Made by a program: the position numbers and the translations under genes. The notes beneath the pieces were generated by a model. It saw only the letters and a list, made by a program, of their open reading frames with translations, did no database searches and was not told the DNA's origin. A stretch of 64,000 bases of DNA from Cyathus striatus. Taxonomy: Eukaryota > Basidiomycota > Agaricomycetes > Agaricales > Nidulariaceae. The stretch lies in assembly GCA_025738555.1 (NCBI GenBank), contig JAOVFP010000009.1, positions 2,418,001-2,482,000 on the forward strand, in the 5' to 3' direction. This document shows, piece after piece, positions 1 through 11,394 of this stretch. Within the stretch, counting starts at the first letter, position 1; each line of letters begins with the position of its first letter.

Positions 1-1506
1 GCTTTTGATCTAGTCTTTCTGGTGAGAAAGTCAACAAATGACTTATGGTGAAACTCAATCTTCAGGGTGCGCCTGAATGATTCTGATCCAACTTTAATTA
101 AGATAAGTGAGTGAAGCTGATTCAATGAGAAATATGCTTCTCCTGGTGAAAGATATAGAAGTTGCTCAATGACAAGAAGTAACCGGTGTTGATTAAGAGT
201 CACAGCCTTTCCTATTGCCATAGGCAGTAGTTTCTGCCAGTCTTTATGTTGTTTTAGCTGCATAGCAAGTATATATGCCAGAACATTCATTGTTCGTTTA
301 CAATCTTGTGCTCTGGACAAAATTTCGTTGTACAGGAGGTCAAGGTCTGCAAGAGGGCTTCCACTTTTCTTAATTCCAAGAACAATTTCAAGCTGTGCAT
401 TTGGATTATGATCCGGACTCGATATGAACCTCATAACTGTGGCAGCATAGATGAATTGGCCAGAAGAACGCTTTATAAGCTCGTTGATTGTCTCCAGGGA
501 TGGCCATGGTCTAGGAACTGACTTAAGAGCCATTCTGAACTGGCGATCATTCAGAATACGAGTAAATCCACTCTCAAGGACAGTTTGAATATCCTGTGAA
601 ACTCCAGGAACACGGTCCAAAGAAATGAGCTTTGTTGCAAAAATAAGCTCTTTTGAATCGAAGACTATCTGTAAATGGTGTTCTGGCCTACTGGTGATGA
701 AGAATCCAAGTGGGAAGCTGTCATAGCGCACAGCTTTGGCGAATATTTGCAAGATAGAAACTTGAACTGCTGGATCAATACACTCATCTAGACCATCGAT
801 TACTATCACGTTAATGTGAAGTCGCTCTAAGGGTATCAAGCAACATGGCTCATATACGAGCTTCCGAAATTGACGCTCCAATGGTGCATCATGGAGAAGG
901 CGCGGATCACGTTCAATCGCAGCCGCAATGTATTCAGCGAGTTCGTCGCTCTTCGTCGCAAGCTGATATGCGATTGTTGTAAAGAGTTTCTGGGCATTGT
1001 TTCGATCATCTGCGTTTCGCCAGAAGAAGAAACTAGCGCCTATGATCCCCGCCTCATCTGCTTTCTTACATGCAGATCGTGCTATGCACGACTTTCCAGA
1101 GCCTGCAGGACCGTGTAGTAGGAGTACACCAGTTTCCTTTTCTGGCTCTTTAATCCAATCGTGTATGTCGCCTAGAAGCTGTGTACGTGTGTCCTCGTGA
1201 CATTTGTCCGCTTCGTACTGGGCGTCCGAATCGTGTGTTGCACCTTTCGCTACAAAACGAAGAAGGTATTGTTTCATCCCTTTAGTATGTGAATATGTAA
1301 ATATAAGTGATTTTCATTAGTTCATATGCAATCACATACCCTCTGTCCTATTTCTAATGACATTTGTTTCATTCACTTATGGTGGAATGAGACATGTGGT
1401 ACCTGTAAATCTATCACAGTAACGCACCAGTTATTTCGGTTATTTCATTGTTAACAAAATTTGCTTCATGGATTGCGAATCCGGATGCGTGGCTGAAAAA
1501 AGACAT
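1..1506 (-). CDS. NACHT-1: NLR-like NACHT NTPase, truncated by the window edge
   Basis: Predicted STAND-class NTPase (NACHT) of the kind used by fungi as signalling ATPases. Start chosen at 1506: the first exon (1506-1428, phase 1) encodes a short motif beginning MSFFSHASGF, shared by all four paralogs here. An intron of about 148 nt (donor GTGCGT, acceptor AAAG) leads to the main exon at 1279. The main exon stays open to base 1 (about 425 codons), reading MKQYLL..., then Walker A GPAGKS-like, Walker B and the ITSRPE sensor region, and ending at the edge in HHKSFVDFLTRK, as in the paralogs. Exons 3-5 lie outside the window. I saw no stop in the main exon near its start or near the edge. Function in immunity or allorecognition is inferred from family knowledge, not shown by the sequence. 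Confidence 0.85.
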
Positions 1507-2280
1507 TGTGACCGTAGAGACGAGAAGGGTGGGTCACTTTTCCTCGCATGTCATCTAGTTTATAGCACTATAGGTGGGCGTTAATTGCGTGCAGACATCC
1601 GCATGGCGGTTGGTACAGCCCCGTTCTAAATTAAGTCCGTAGACTAGTTCGACTCATTCACATTAATAATAATAATGCTCCTGCTGACAGGAATGAAAGA
1701 AGCCATATCCGATTATACACGAATCTGTAATCAATATAAATGAGCCATGGTCCATACTACGCCTGATGATAAACCCATATCTCAAAAGCTGTTGTCTCAT
1801 GTTCCAGTGTAAATATCTTCCTTTATATCATTGATAACGTCCAATAACTGCGGCCATATCTAGTATCCTTTACCGAGCTGTAACGTTCAATCTTCAAGCC
1901 CTCAGAATCCTCTCCTGTATATTTGTTTCAGTACCAGCTGCGTCCCGGGAGTAGGGTATAGGCGGCGACTCGCGAGCTTGTTAAATAGAATTCCAAGGGT
2001 GTGTTACATAAGTACAAGGCTACGGCCAGTCACTTATTTATCTCCCCTTTCGCTGAGCAGTGGCAGGTACAAGCTGAGACTCTCCGCTGGTACTATTAGG
2101 ATCTTGTTTGCTGTGTGTAGCTATATGGTACAGTCATGTTATTGTCTACGGGTTCGAAACACAGTCGGCGTTGACGCATTATTCGAATACAGTTGTATCT
2201 GCGTCTGCGAAATTACCAGATGTACCCTCTAATAGAAAATGAATGGAAGGTAATAATGTATATTAACGCCACCTACTTAG
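1507..2280. promoter_or_regulatory. NACHT-1 upstream region (putative promoter), no gene seen
   Basis: About 770 bp upstream of the NACHT-1 start. It matches regions upstream of NACHT-2, -3 and -4 (shared stretches include a GCATGGCGGNTGGTACAGCCCC-like block near 1600-1625 and TTATACACGAATCTGTAAT near 1712-1731). Conservation across all units suggests a copied promoter plus flank. No TATA box can be assigned with confidence and no open gene is seen. Confidence 0.4.
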
Positions 2281-5200
2281 TTACACATGCGTATGAAATA
2301 GAGTGAGATGGATTTTGTACGGAAGGGAGACAAATATGGACTTCAATGTTGTGAATGTTACGTGTGCCAGAGCATTCATTTTTGAATGTAAGCTACTTGT
2401 ATTAGCCGTGAAACAACGAGGGGTGGTAAGACACAAAGCGACATCAGGAGAGCGGGATAATGTAGAAGAGGAAGACATGAGCATAGGGAGACGAAAGGTA
2501 TCGGCGACCTCAGGTAACGAGAGCACGAGGAACAGGGTATGATACGCAACGAAACGCGTCATGCAACCAGCCCCGACAACATTTCAACAGCAGCTGCACC
2601 TTCCCCACGTGAGCACAATCATTCAATGAAGTCGGCAGCACTCGACCACAACGGGAGGAGTAAGATGAATACGCGATGGCATATGTATATACCATGACAC
2701 CGCCCCGCGTATGCACCACGAATGGAAATGCCAGTGAGAACGACGCACTCGGCCGAATCCAGCGCCACCTTCCCGCTAGGGCACATTCGCTAAGCAGCGC
2801 GAGCTCCTAGTGCAACGATTACAGAGAACTGCAGTCGTTACGGCACAGCAACTCCTTCCGCCAATTTATATGCACTGTCCAAACAACTTGCATCCAACCT
2901 CCTTTTCCAATCGCCTGCCCTTCCTTACAAGAATACCAAAGTATAACGAAGAGGAAGAACTCACCGTCCCTTTAAGGTGCTCTCGCCATAACTTCCCCGC
3001 TGATGACATAGAACCAGCGCTGCTCCGTCTGCGCGAATCGCTTGTAGTGGTCGAGCGCCAGCTGTAGTATCGTATTTGGAGGGTCCTGCGGCCTCATAGT
3101 ACCTTTTCTGTCAAAGGTGGTTAGCTCGTATTGGGAGGATATGGTGCATAGGAGAAGGACGAAGATGAAGACGGAGAAGGGGGCAAGGTGAAGGGGATGA
3201 AGTGCATGAGGAAGGGGGTGGTGAGGGAGAAAAGAGGCGAAGGGGGGCAGAGGCCAAGGGGAGAAGGAAAGAAAGGCAGAAGGAAGGGGTAAAGGGCGAC
3301 GGAAATGACAGTGGGAGAACAGTGAGAAGGGAAGGAGAGACTTAGAAGTCGAGGGCACGAAGAACAAAGATGGGACTGAAGACAGAGAGGGGCCCCGTCA
3401 AGGTGAATGTAAACAGGTGCATGAAGGAGGCGGTGAGGAGGGAAGAGACGAAGAACGGAGGCGAAGGGGGGAAGAGGCGAAGGAGGGAAGAGGCGAAGGA
3501 GGGAAGGCAAGGAGGACGGGGGAATCAAGGTGAAGAATGCGAGGGAAGAAGGAAAGTAAGGCGGAAGGAAGGGTTAAGGCGACGGTAACGACAGTGGGAG
3601 AACGGTGCGAGGGGAAGGAGAGAGAACACGAGGGTACGATGAACAAAGACGGGACGAAGGGAGAGGACGAAAAAACCAAGAGAGAGTGAAGTGAAAGTCG
3701 AAGACGAAATGAACGACAGTGTACGCAAGAACTGCAAGGAAAGCAGAGGTACGAACCTTTTTCTACCTCTGCACACCCCTACAGCACCTTGATCAACGCG
3801 CACACCCTGGCCTGACTCGAAGTGCATTGTCTAGTCGCCTGATCAACCTCGTTAATCGGATTCTGCAGCTTTGCAAGGAGTCTGTGGTGCTCTGGAGGCG
3901 GACCGTGTAACATTCTGTAGGAGTGTGGCTTGTATAGCCATAGCCACGCCGTGCTCTTGTCAATACAACTAGCTATAACACATGTCCGTGTCAACACCTT
4001 TACAATAGGGGAATTCAAATATGGCTGTTTTGTAGCGTCGATACGGATCAGTCATTACAACGCTGCCGAAAAAGTCATTGAAAATTCAAACGGAGCGTCA
4101 AAACTTTCATACTCTTTGCGTTTTCCTTCTTTTTACTTACAGATATCGCTACAATTTAGAGAATTGAGTTGCTATTGGGCTACTCATTGTTTATATCTAC
4201 TATATTTAATTTTTTTATGGACACGATGAAAGTCTATGGGTAAGTAGTAAGAAAGAACTTATGAACTCTGAAGTGATCGCCGAGTGTTGTTGCTAGGACG
4301 CGTTACGAATCACCTGTATCGTATCGCGTATCTTCTAATTTGAATTCCCCTATTGCATGCAGAGGGACGAAAGAACGTACTGCTCCCTTGCTTTGCCGGT
4401 TGCCTATCGTCCATCATAGTCCGATAGAACCCACGCGTGCATGTGGGGACTACAAGGCCAAGTTGCTAGGTTTTCTCATGTACGTAACGTAAACATCTTT
4501 AGCAACGGACCAGAGGTAGATAAGATAGAGTAAAAGAAAGGTGAGGGTAGTGTGAGTGTACGTGGAATAGGAAATGGGACCCAAATGCAACCGAACGTAT
4601 AGACGAACATCGTGTTCCAGACCTCGGCCCTTGTCGGGCGTCCGACGGACAATCAAAAGCGTGTGAACTTATGTTGACAATCCCTCGAGCGGTTTCTTTT
4701 CGAGTCCCTTGATTCTACCCCTCTGCCGTTCCATTGAACTTGATCTGGTGACATCAAAATTCTTCGAAAAAATATACCTCAAGTATCGAGCGCACTCAAA
4801 AATCTAGCAAGTACTGTTTGTCTTCCAAGTCCTATTTCACAATGCGGCCGTATGCTCTTAGACTCGCATATACAGAAAATGCCGGCGTTCTTGTCATCAG
4901 TTGTTTCTTCCGGTTAACTAATGACATACGATAGTTACTAACCTAAAGCTATTAGGCGTACCTGTCTCGCCGATAAGGACAAAATGTTCAGGAACGTTAA
5001 TGAAGAGGGCTTTTCAAGAGTGCCTACACGATGACGAATGACTTTAATTGGAGTGTGTAAGACATTCGGTACGTTTCATTGCACCGTTCACCGCTTCTTG
5101 TACAATCTACATATCATTCAACCTCTCATATTACTACTTTTATACAGTATCCATACATCTATTCCTGAGAATAAAATCTAACCATGTTACTATCAATGCA

Positions 5201-5960
5201 GTAGTGACTCTTCAATCTCGTCGGCTCCTCAACCTACAAATTCGACTCGGATTGAATTCTCTATTCAAACTATTATATCACTTCATCCCCAAAGCTGGTT
5301 GACGAAACGATGGCGAGTGAACTCCAAATGCCCATTGTTAAAACCCTCGTGTTTACTGGAAAATGATAGCAGCGTCTCTACATGTTGTGAATATTGTTCT
5401 GTCCCACATTACTATGGTTGCTAACGCACTCCCTTCTCTCACTCGGTTCATGCTCCAAACAATATCCTACTTCAAGTGATTCATTTTGGACAATGTTTGT
5501 AATGTCATTGTACAAAGCCACTTCGTGTTTTGCAAGCACGCTAGGTAATTCAGATGGGAACTATGTTAATATTCATGAAATTTCCTTCACTCGGAACGGC
5601 ACGCTAACTCCCCTTGCTTGAATATTGCGAGACCTAGATCGAAGATTAACTATTTTCTATCCTCCTCCGTCTCTATCTCTCCACGACGTGCAGGTTCGAA
5701 GATGAGTGATTGAGACGCGTGCGTATACAGATTCAGCTTAGTATGTTCGTCTATTGGACTAATCCTGGACCAACGCATTCGTGCTTAAGCTACGAGATGC
5801 AATTCCCAGCCTACTGGGCAGTTTCAGACTTCTGGAACACAATAAATGTTCTACTTCACTGGAAAATATTACGGGATGGATTAACCATTATACATTGTGA
5901 TGCAGACTCATACGTCGTCATCTTCTCCCCTCTTATCGTTGCACAACTTATATCACTCGA
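2281..5960 (-). pseudogene. Module X, unit 1: unrecognised multi-copy gene-like block, split by a MITE
   Basis: A block repeated upstream of every NACHT gene, same strand. Read on the minus strand it holds exon-like pieces that recur across copies. Exon A (about 3905-3765) encodes a peptide like DQATRQCTSSQ and ends at a GTTCGT donor, but this copy has a stop inside it. A long pyrimidine-rich tract (about 3710-3130) follows, then exon B (about 3110-2985), open in the frame ending GSYGESTLKG before a GTGAGT donor. Farther from NACHT (4353-5960) the block is AT-richer, with no convincing coding exon. A MITE interrupts it at 4008-4350. I do not recognise the protein. It may be a partner gene or a decayed 5' gene copied together with NACHT. 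The long pyrimidine-strand ORFs are probably intronic. Confidence 0.45.
4008..4350. mobile_element. MITE, 343 bp, TA target duplication (Tc1/mariner-like)
   Basis: Perfect 13-bp terminal inverted repeats GGGGAATTCAAAT / ATTTGAATTCCCC lie at 4008-4020 and 4338-4350, each flanked by TA (4006-4007 and 4351-4352). The interior has no ORF that could be a transposase. The paralogous sites at about 44395-44425 and 62455-62480 read straight through without the insert, which supports a TA-targeted insertion. This is typical of non-autonomous Tc1/mariner-class elements. Confidence 0.85.
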
Positions 5961-6711
5961 GTGAGGAGAGTTGATGGCTATATGTGTCTGGTCTTTACTA
6001 TGGAACATTGCTGCTACTACATCCACACGATAGTGGGCAATTTTTATCATCTCAGTACTGATGATACTTACATGCGTTCACTACATATATCACGTCAAGT
6101 TTCACGAGAAATGAGGTATATTTGATGAGATAGTGTTTACAATAGAAATGGGTCGACTTGAGAGTTATCATGAAACCGTAGAGCAGGCCAAGAAAATTGA
6201 CGAGGAGGGCTATCAAGCGCATATCTTTACAATAGAAACTCCGGATGGACACTGTGATAGAAGCATAATTCCGCCCTATTGAGCTTAGCTTTAAGTTGAC
6301 TCAAATTGCTAAAGCTCGCATCAAAGGCACACCACCACCTGCCGTGCCCAGTACCGAAGGTGGACAATACATAAGAAAGAATGAGTGTATACTAAGACAT
6401 CCAGTATCTTTTATTGTGCCGTTCTCTGGCTCCTATGCTACAATCTACCCATCAATCCAACTTTGTTGCGCTGTATTCCTAGTAAGTATCCATCTACCAA
6501 TTCCCTATACATAGACAATCACAAAACCACTGCAGTATAATGCCCCAGTCAGTTCCTTATCCTACCACTCCTTATCTCAATCTCTTCTCTTGCTCTATCC
6601 ATGATTCCTCTCCTACATTCATATTTGCAGTAACTATTATTCAATGCAACAGATTGAAGTCACATGAGAGATGAGGTATATCTTATTAAATATTGTTTAC
6701 AATAGCCTTTG
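5961..6711. other. Inter-unit spacer with a duplicated NACHT 3'-flank
   Basis: No gene recognised. Two short stretches (about 6108-6172 and 6665-6735) share the GATGAGGTATAT...TTTACAATAG...GTTATCATGA pattern found just past the 3' end of NACHT genes (compare 57355-57410). The first has no coding exon next to it, so a short 3'-flank duplication, or the remnant of a deleted unit, sits here. Confidence 0.4.
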
Positions 6712-6861
6712 TTAGACTATAGAATTATCATGACATGTCCCAGTTGGACATGGTTTGTAGGGATGGCACAAGTATCTGTTATGGTTGAGGGTCACATGCT
6801 TTGCTTTATTAAATGCCTTCTGCCATGCATCAATAATATTTAAAGGAGGATTGGGTAAATT
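6712..6861 (-). pseudogene. Detached last exon of a NACHT gene (probably NACHT-2)
   Basis: A 49-codon open exon (6861 to stop at 6714-6712) homologous to exon 5 of NACHT-3 and NACHT-4. It begins NLPNPPLNIIDAWQKAF and ends CPTGTCHDNSIV. An AG acceptor precedes it, and the 45-nt intron 6862-6906 has exactly the length of the matching NACHT-4 intron, with donor GTAGGT at 6906. Beyond 6906 homology stops and inserted DNA starts with TGTTATATCC. It has the right strand and order to be the lost 3' end of NACHT-2, whose remainder resumes at 20961. That linkage is inferred. Confidence 0.75.
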
Positions 6862-6906
6862 CTGTGACATTGTTAGATACTTTTTTGGCTTTTTGAAAAC
6901 ACCTAC

Positions 6907-7571
6907 TGTTATATCCGTGTCCGGATACATCGTGCCAACGTTCCCACGTGACCTTTCAACATACCCGGTCCGTTCCCGGAACGTACCCGCTTCGGGTTTA
7001 CACTTCCCGACGTTCCTGCCCGGGAACATACCCGGAACCCGTCGGGTTTTCTATCGGGTATCCCGGATATGTACTTTCTCTTATGACGGCCTCACTGCGT
7101 CATCATTCTATTACTCCTCCCTTCCATTCCTACTTATACGTTTCATTATGGCCTTTGTAGACTAGTTCCTTATTCTTCATTCTGAGCGCGTCATTTGTGC
7201 CCCTACTCCGCTTTGCCCAGACTTCATTTCCTACTTACTCCTTTGACTTGTCCTTTGTATAATACTTCTACATTCGTATCTACAGGTTCCTACTTAGTAT
7301 AAGTAGTCTTCCAGATGTAATAGGTAGTCTTCAGTATTCGTATCAACTCTGTACACTTTCTTCCTACTCTAAGTTCCGAAACCCGCTCCGGGTTTTCCTT
7401 TGGGTTTCTCTCCCGCTACCTAGTGTAGTGGCGAAGCCTTCTCTTATACTCTGGAATGTCTTCCTTTGTTACATATCATCTTCCTCGAAATACGAACCAT
7501 TCCCTGGGGATATCCAGGTGGTGCAGCACACAAGCCGAAGCCACGGTTCTTTCTGCACTCCCGCTCCATGA
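6907..7571. repeat. LTR-like fragment
   Basis: Begins TGTTATATCCGTGTCCGG and is unusually GC-rich for the window up to about 7075, with repeated CCCGGAAC and TCGGGT words that can fold back. Such starts are common in Agaricomycete Gypsy LTRs. No end, primer-binding site or second copy could be recognised, so the assignment is weak. No gene is seen from 7030 to 7571. Confidence 0.3.
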
Positions 7572-7659
7572 GTGTTAGCCAATGTGATCATAAAAATGTA
7601 GTGTTTTATGATTGCCGCAATCATCTATCTCATGATTGCCTGTTTCTAATGTAACAACA

Positions 7660-8265
7660 ATATGCCTATTATAATATGGTAATCATATGCAATCATTGGT
7701 TACTTTAAAGTGTATATTACTACTGTAGGCCTATTATAAATGGTGATCATATGCAATCATTGATAATTTGAAGTGTATATTACTATTGCAATCCTATTAC
7801 AAATGGTGATTATATGCAATTATTGGTTAGTTTTTAGTGTATATTACTACTATAGGCCTATTATAAATGGTGATCATATGCAATCATTGGTGATTTGAAG
7901 TGTATATTACTACTGTAGGCTTAATATAAATGGTGATCATATGCAATCATTGGTGATTTGAAGTGTATATTACTACTGTAGGTCTATTATAAATGTTGAT
8001 CATATGCAATCATTGATAATTTGAAGTGTATATTACTATTGTAATCCTATTACAAATGGTGATCATATGCAATCATTGGTTAGTTTTTAGTGTATATTAC
8101 TACTATAGGCCTATTATAAATGGTGATCATATGCAATCATTGGTTAATTTGAAGTGTATATTACTACTGTAGGCTTATTATAAATAGTGATCATATGCAA
8201 TCATTGGTGATTTGAAGTGTATATTACTACTGTATGCTGGGGTGATCATAAACAATCATTGGTTG
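7660..8265. repeat. About 63-bp tandem array, left arm
   Basis: Roughly nine copies of a unit containing GTGTATATTACTACTGTAGG and GGTGATCATATGCAATCATT, spaced 62-64 bp (near 7712, 7774, 7837, 7899, 7961, 8024, 8088, 8154, 8216). TGATCA and CATATG palindromes recur in each unit. The mirror array is in the right arm. Subterminal arrays like this are usual transposase-binding regions. Confidence 0.85.
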
Positions 8266-8319
8266 CTACTAATTGGATATAGCTATTGTACTAATATGTC
8301 ACTGATATCCCTCATGTCA

Positions 8320-8790
8320 CATTTGTCACATTCTTCGCGCGCGTCACGTATTTCCCACGCATCACGTTTGTCACGTTCTTCCCGCGTGTCACACATTTCC
8401 AGCCGCGTCACACACTTCCCGCGCCTCTAATAATTCCCGCGCTCCAGATAATTCCCGCGCATCACGCTTGTCACGTTCTTCCCGCATGTCACACATTTCC
8501 CGCGCGTCACACACTTCCCGCGCTTCTCATAATTCCCGCGCTCCACATCATTCCCGCGCTCCAGATAATTCCCGCGCATCACATTTGTCACGTTCTTCCC
8601 GCGTGTCACACATTTCTCGCGTGTCACACATTTCTCGCGTGTCACACATTTCTCGCGTGTCACACATTTCTCGCGTGTCACACATTTCTCGCGTGTCACA
8701 CATTTCTCGCGTGTCACACATTTCTCGCGTGTCACACATTTCCCGCGTGTCACATATTTCCCGCGCTTCACATAATTCCCGCGCGTCACG
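8320..8790. repeat. CG-rich 18-bp-type tandem array, left arm
   Basis: Variants of CCCGCGTGTCACACATT and CCCGCGCTCCAGATAATT. From about 8610 to 8750 the 18-bp unit TCTCGCGTGTCACACATT is repeated almost exactly eight times. The long open frames here on both strands (SHISRV and CVTREK repeats) follow from a period divisible by three and are not genes. Confidence 0.85.
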
Positions 8791-8799
8791 ATAATTGTC

Positions 8800-9310
8800 A
8801 CGCTCTTACACACGTCATGACTGTCACGCTTTTTCACGCGTCACGATCGTTACGCTCTTTCACGTGTCACGATCGTCACGCTCTATCACGCGTCACGACT
8901 GTCACGCTTCTACACGTGTCACGATCGTCACGCTCTTTCACGCGTCACAACTGTCACGCTGCTACACGCGTCACGATCGTCACGCTCTCTCATGCGTCAC
9001 GATCGTCACGCTCTCTCACGCGTCACAACTGTCACGCTTCTACACATGTCACGATTGTCACGCTGCTACACGCGTCACGACTGTCACGCATCTACACGTG
9101 TCACGACTGTCACGCTTCTACACGCGTCACAATTGTCACGCTTTTTGCACGCGTCACAACTGTCACACTTCAATACACATCACAATTGTCATGTTTTTAT
9201 ACATGTCATGACTGTCACACTTCTATATGCATCATGTTCATCACACTCTTACATGTGTCACAATGGTTATAAACTTATGTGCATAATGACTGTCACACAT
9301 TTATGCTCAT
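8800..9310. repeat. 26-bp tandem array, left inner end
   Basis: About nineteen copies of a 26-bp unit such as CACGATCGTCACGCTCTTTC plus ACGCGT, alternating CACGATCG, CACGACTG and CACAACTG. Copies decay toward the centre, with CG turning to TG or CA after about 9160. A shorter mirrored array of about six copies is at 10785-10935. All frames stay open because decay is limited, not because of coding. Confidence 0.85.
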
Positions 9311-9319
9311 CACATTTGG

Positions 9320-10740
9320 GATATAATTAGGCAAGAAACAGCAGGAGATGAGAGGTGTAATTCAAGTCAGACAGGGAGTGAGTATAGTTCAATACAAAAC
9401 TGAAGTCTAAGTACAGTTATCATGCTACTTTAAATACTAGAGGGTTGGAGTAAGTAAAGGCCACCAGCTTTGGCCAGTGGAGAAGTACATTCAGGGTAAT
9501 CATACATAGAATGAAGGCTATAACTAATTAAACATAATAAAATGTATCAGAGAAGTGAGTGCATATTCCTGTGTAATGTGAAACTGGTAGTGATGCACTT
9601 AAGAATGATAAGTGACTCACTATAAGATGTATACTACAGTACTGAGGGAATATCTCAGTAGAATGAAGAAAAGGGATAAGAGTAATGTATGTACAGCAAG
9701 CAATATATAATCAATGTGATGTACAATCAAAAGGAAACAATATAAAAAGCAGAGTAAGGGACTGAGAGTCCAGATGTAGGTGGTATAGGATATGATAAGA
9801 ATAGAAAAGTAAGTAAATAACAGCTACTGAGAAAAATACAAAGAAGTACAGAAATATAGGAATGAATACTAATACTAAAAGAGCATGTAAAAGTGAAATT
9901 GATTGGGACACAATAAGATAGTTTTTATTAATACTATATAAGTAAAACATAGAAAACTGTTATGTAGTTATATAAGAGTAAGCAGTTATGTGACTCAGTA
10001 ATGTGTGTTGAAGATATTAGTATAACCAATGGCTGATGCAAGAATTATAATTATCTAAAGGCTAAGATGTGTAAGTTTGATGTAATGTGGAATCACATAT
10101 ATTCACTATTCATTCATATTTTTTAAACATGCATAGTTCTTTAACCAAATGTTTTTCTCTATCTGGTTGGTACATGTTTTCATGATGTTCAATATCATTG
10201 TAATAACTTCATTATCTTTCATATCTAGACTAACCATTATGGTTATTATTTTGTTATTTCATCACATCTCTAGTCTTGATTGTAAAACATCTCATACCAT
10301 CCTATTTCCAAATTTCTCATACACTGGTTTCTTATTACTATTCCACTTCCATAACTTTATAATTGTCATATTCTGCATTACAACCTTCAATTCCACAAGT
10401 ATGTATTCATTTCCTCTGCTTTCTATGATTTACCCTGCACTTTCAGGTACTTTAATCTGCTTTTGTGATGATTTGAATGGTGATACAGATGTACCAGGAG
10501 CTGCACATATAGTTGACTTCTTCCCTTCAAAGTTAAGTACTGGGTACCTCACAACCCCTCTTCTAACTATATCCTTGGCACTGTAAAAGGCAATAATTAG
10601 TACATATATCTATGGTTGTTATACTCTTTCAGATAAACAAAAGTTGAAATAACCTACATGATATTATAGGCTAAAAAAGATAGCTGACATGTATGAAAGT
10701 GTATAAGTATGACAATTATGATATGCTAGATATATGTCAA
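9320..10740. other. AT-rich centre of the foldback element
   Basis: No convincing transposase or full-length gene. The plus-strand frame at 10149-10586 is hydrophobic and AT-biased and lies opposite a better minus-strand exon candidate at 10580-10430. Otherwise I see nothing. Confidence 0.5.
10430..10580 (-). pseudogene. Possible terminal coding exon inside the foldback element
   Basis: On the minus strand a TTTTACAG acceptor is followed by about 49 open codons of balanced composition (starting AKDIVRRGVVRYPVLNFEGK) and a TAA at 10432-10430. The peptide looks like real coding sequence, unlike the hydrophobic frame on the other strand. No upstream exon was found and I do not recognise the family. 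It may be a remnant of the element's own gene or of a captured host gene. Confidence 0.3.
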
Positions 10741-10784
10741 AGATCACTGCAACATGGGAAACATGTAACAATCATAATGCATGA

Positions 10785-10935
10785 AAAAGCGTGACAGTCG
10801 TGACAGTCGTGACGCGTATTGAAGCGTGACGATCGTGACGCGTGAAAAGCGTGACAGTCGTGACGCGTATTGAAGCGTGACGATCGTGACGCGTGTAGAA
10901 GCGTGACAGTCGTGACGCATATTGAAGCGTGACAA
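10785..10935. repeat. 26-bp tandem array, right inner end
   Basis: About six copies of GCGTGACAGTCGTGACGCGT plus ATTGAA, the reverse complement of the left 26-bp array. The copy-number difference (about 6 against about 19) shows independent expansion or contraction of the two arms. Confidence 0.8.
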
Positions 10936-10944
10936 TCATCGTGA

Positions 10945-11340
10945 CGCGCGGGAATTATGTGAAGCGCGGGAAGTATGTGACACGCGGGAAATGTGTGACA
11001 CGCGGGAAGAACGTGACACGCGGGAAGAACGTGACACGCGGGAAGAACGTGACATGCGGGAAGAACGTGACAAATGTGATGCGCGGGAATTATCTGGAGC
11101 GCGGGAATGATGTGGAGCGCGGGAATTATGAGAAGCGCGGGAAGTGTGTGACGCGCGGGAAATGTGTGACATGCGGGAAGAACGTGACAAGCGTGATGCG
11201 CGGGAATGGAGCGCGGGAATTATTAGAGGCGCGGGAAGTGTGTGACGCGGCTGGAAATGTGTGACACGCGGGAAGAACGTGACAAACGTGATGCGTGGGA
11301 AATACGTGACGCGCGCGAAGAATGTGACAAATGTGACATG
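10945..11340. repeat. CG-rich 18-bp-type tandem array, right arm
   Basis: Mirror of the left array, with units such as AACGTGACACGCGGGAAG. It is shorter than the left array (about 395 against 470 bp), mainly in the exact 18-bp core. Confidence 0.8.
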
Positions 11341-11394
11341 AGGGATATCAGTGACATATTAGTACAATAGCTATATCCAATTAGTAGCAACCAA

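Noticed and set aside
1..1277. Plus-strand ORFs opposite the NACHT exons (also at 22196-23047, 28905-29794 and 58833-59825)
   Set aside because: They are antisense shadows of the conserved NACHT exon and recur only because that exon is conserved.
2972..3827. Pyrimidine-strand ORFs rich in Ser, Pro, Leu and Phe (also in units 2, 3 and last)
   Set aside because: They come from strand-asymmetric pyrimidine tracts. Frames are not conserved between copies and they sit where an intron is expected.
7660..8265. Regular repeats of about 63 bp resembling a CRISPR array
   Set aside because: There are no distinct spacers, the whole unit repeats, the array is mirrored, and the genome is eukaryotic.
8427..9330. 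Long overlapping ORFs on both strands with SHISRV, CVTREK or VTIVTL repeats
   Set aside because: They are by-products of tandem repeats lacking stops. The same sequence is open in several frames on both strands and is mirrored in the other arm.
10149..10586. 145-codon hydrophobic ORF as a membrane protein
   Set aside because: Its hydrophobicity follows from T-rich codons. The opposite strand has a better exon with a splice acceptor.
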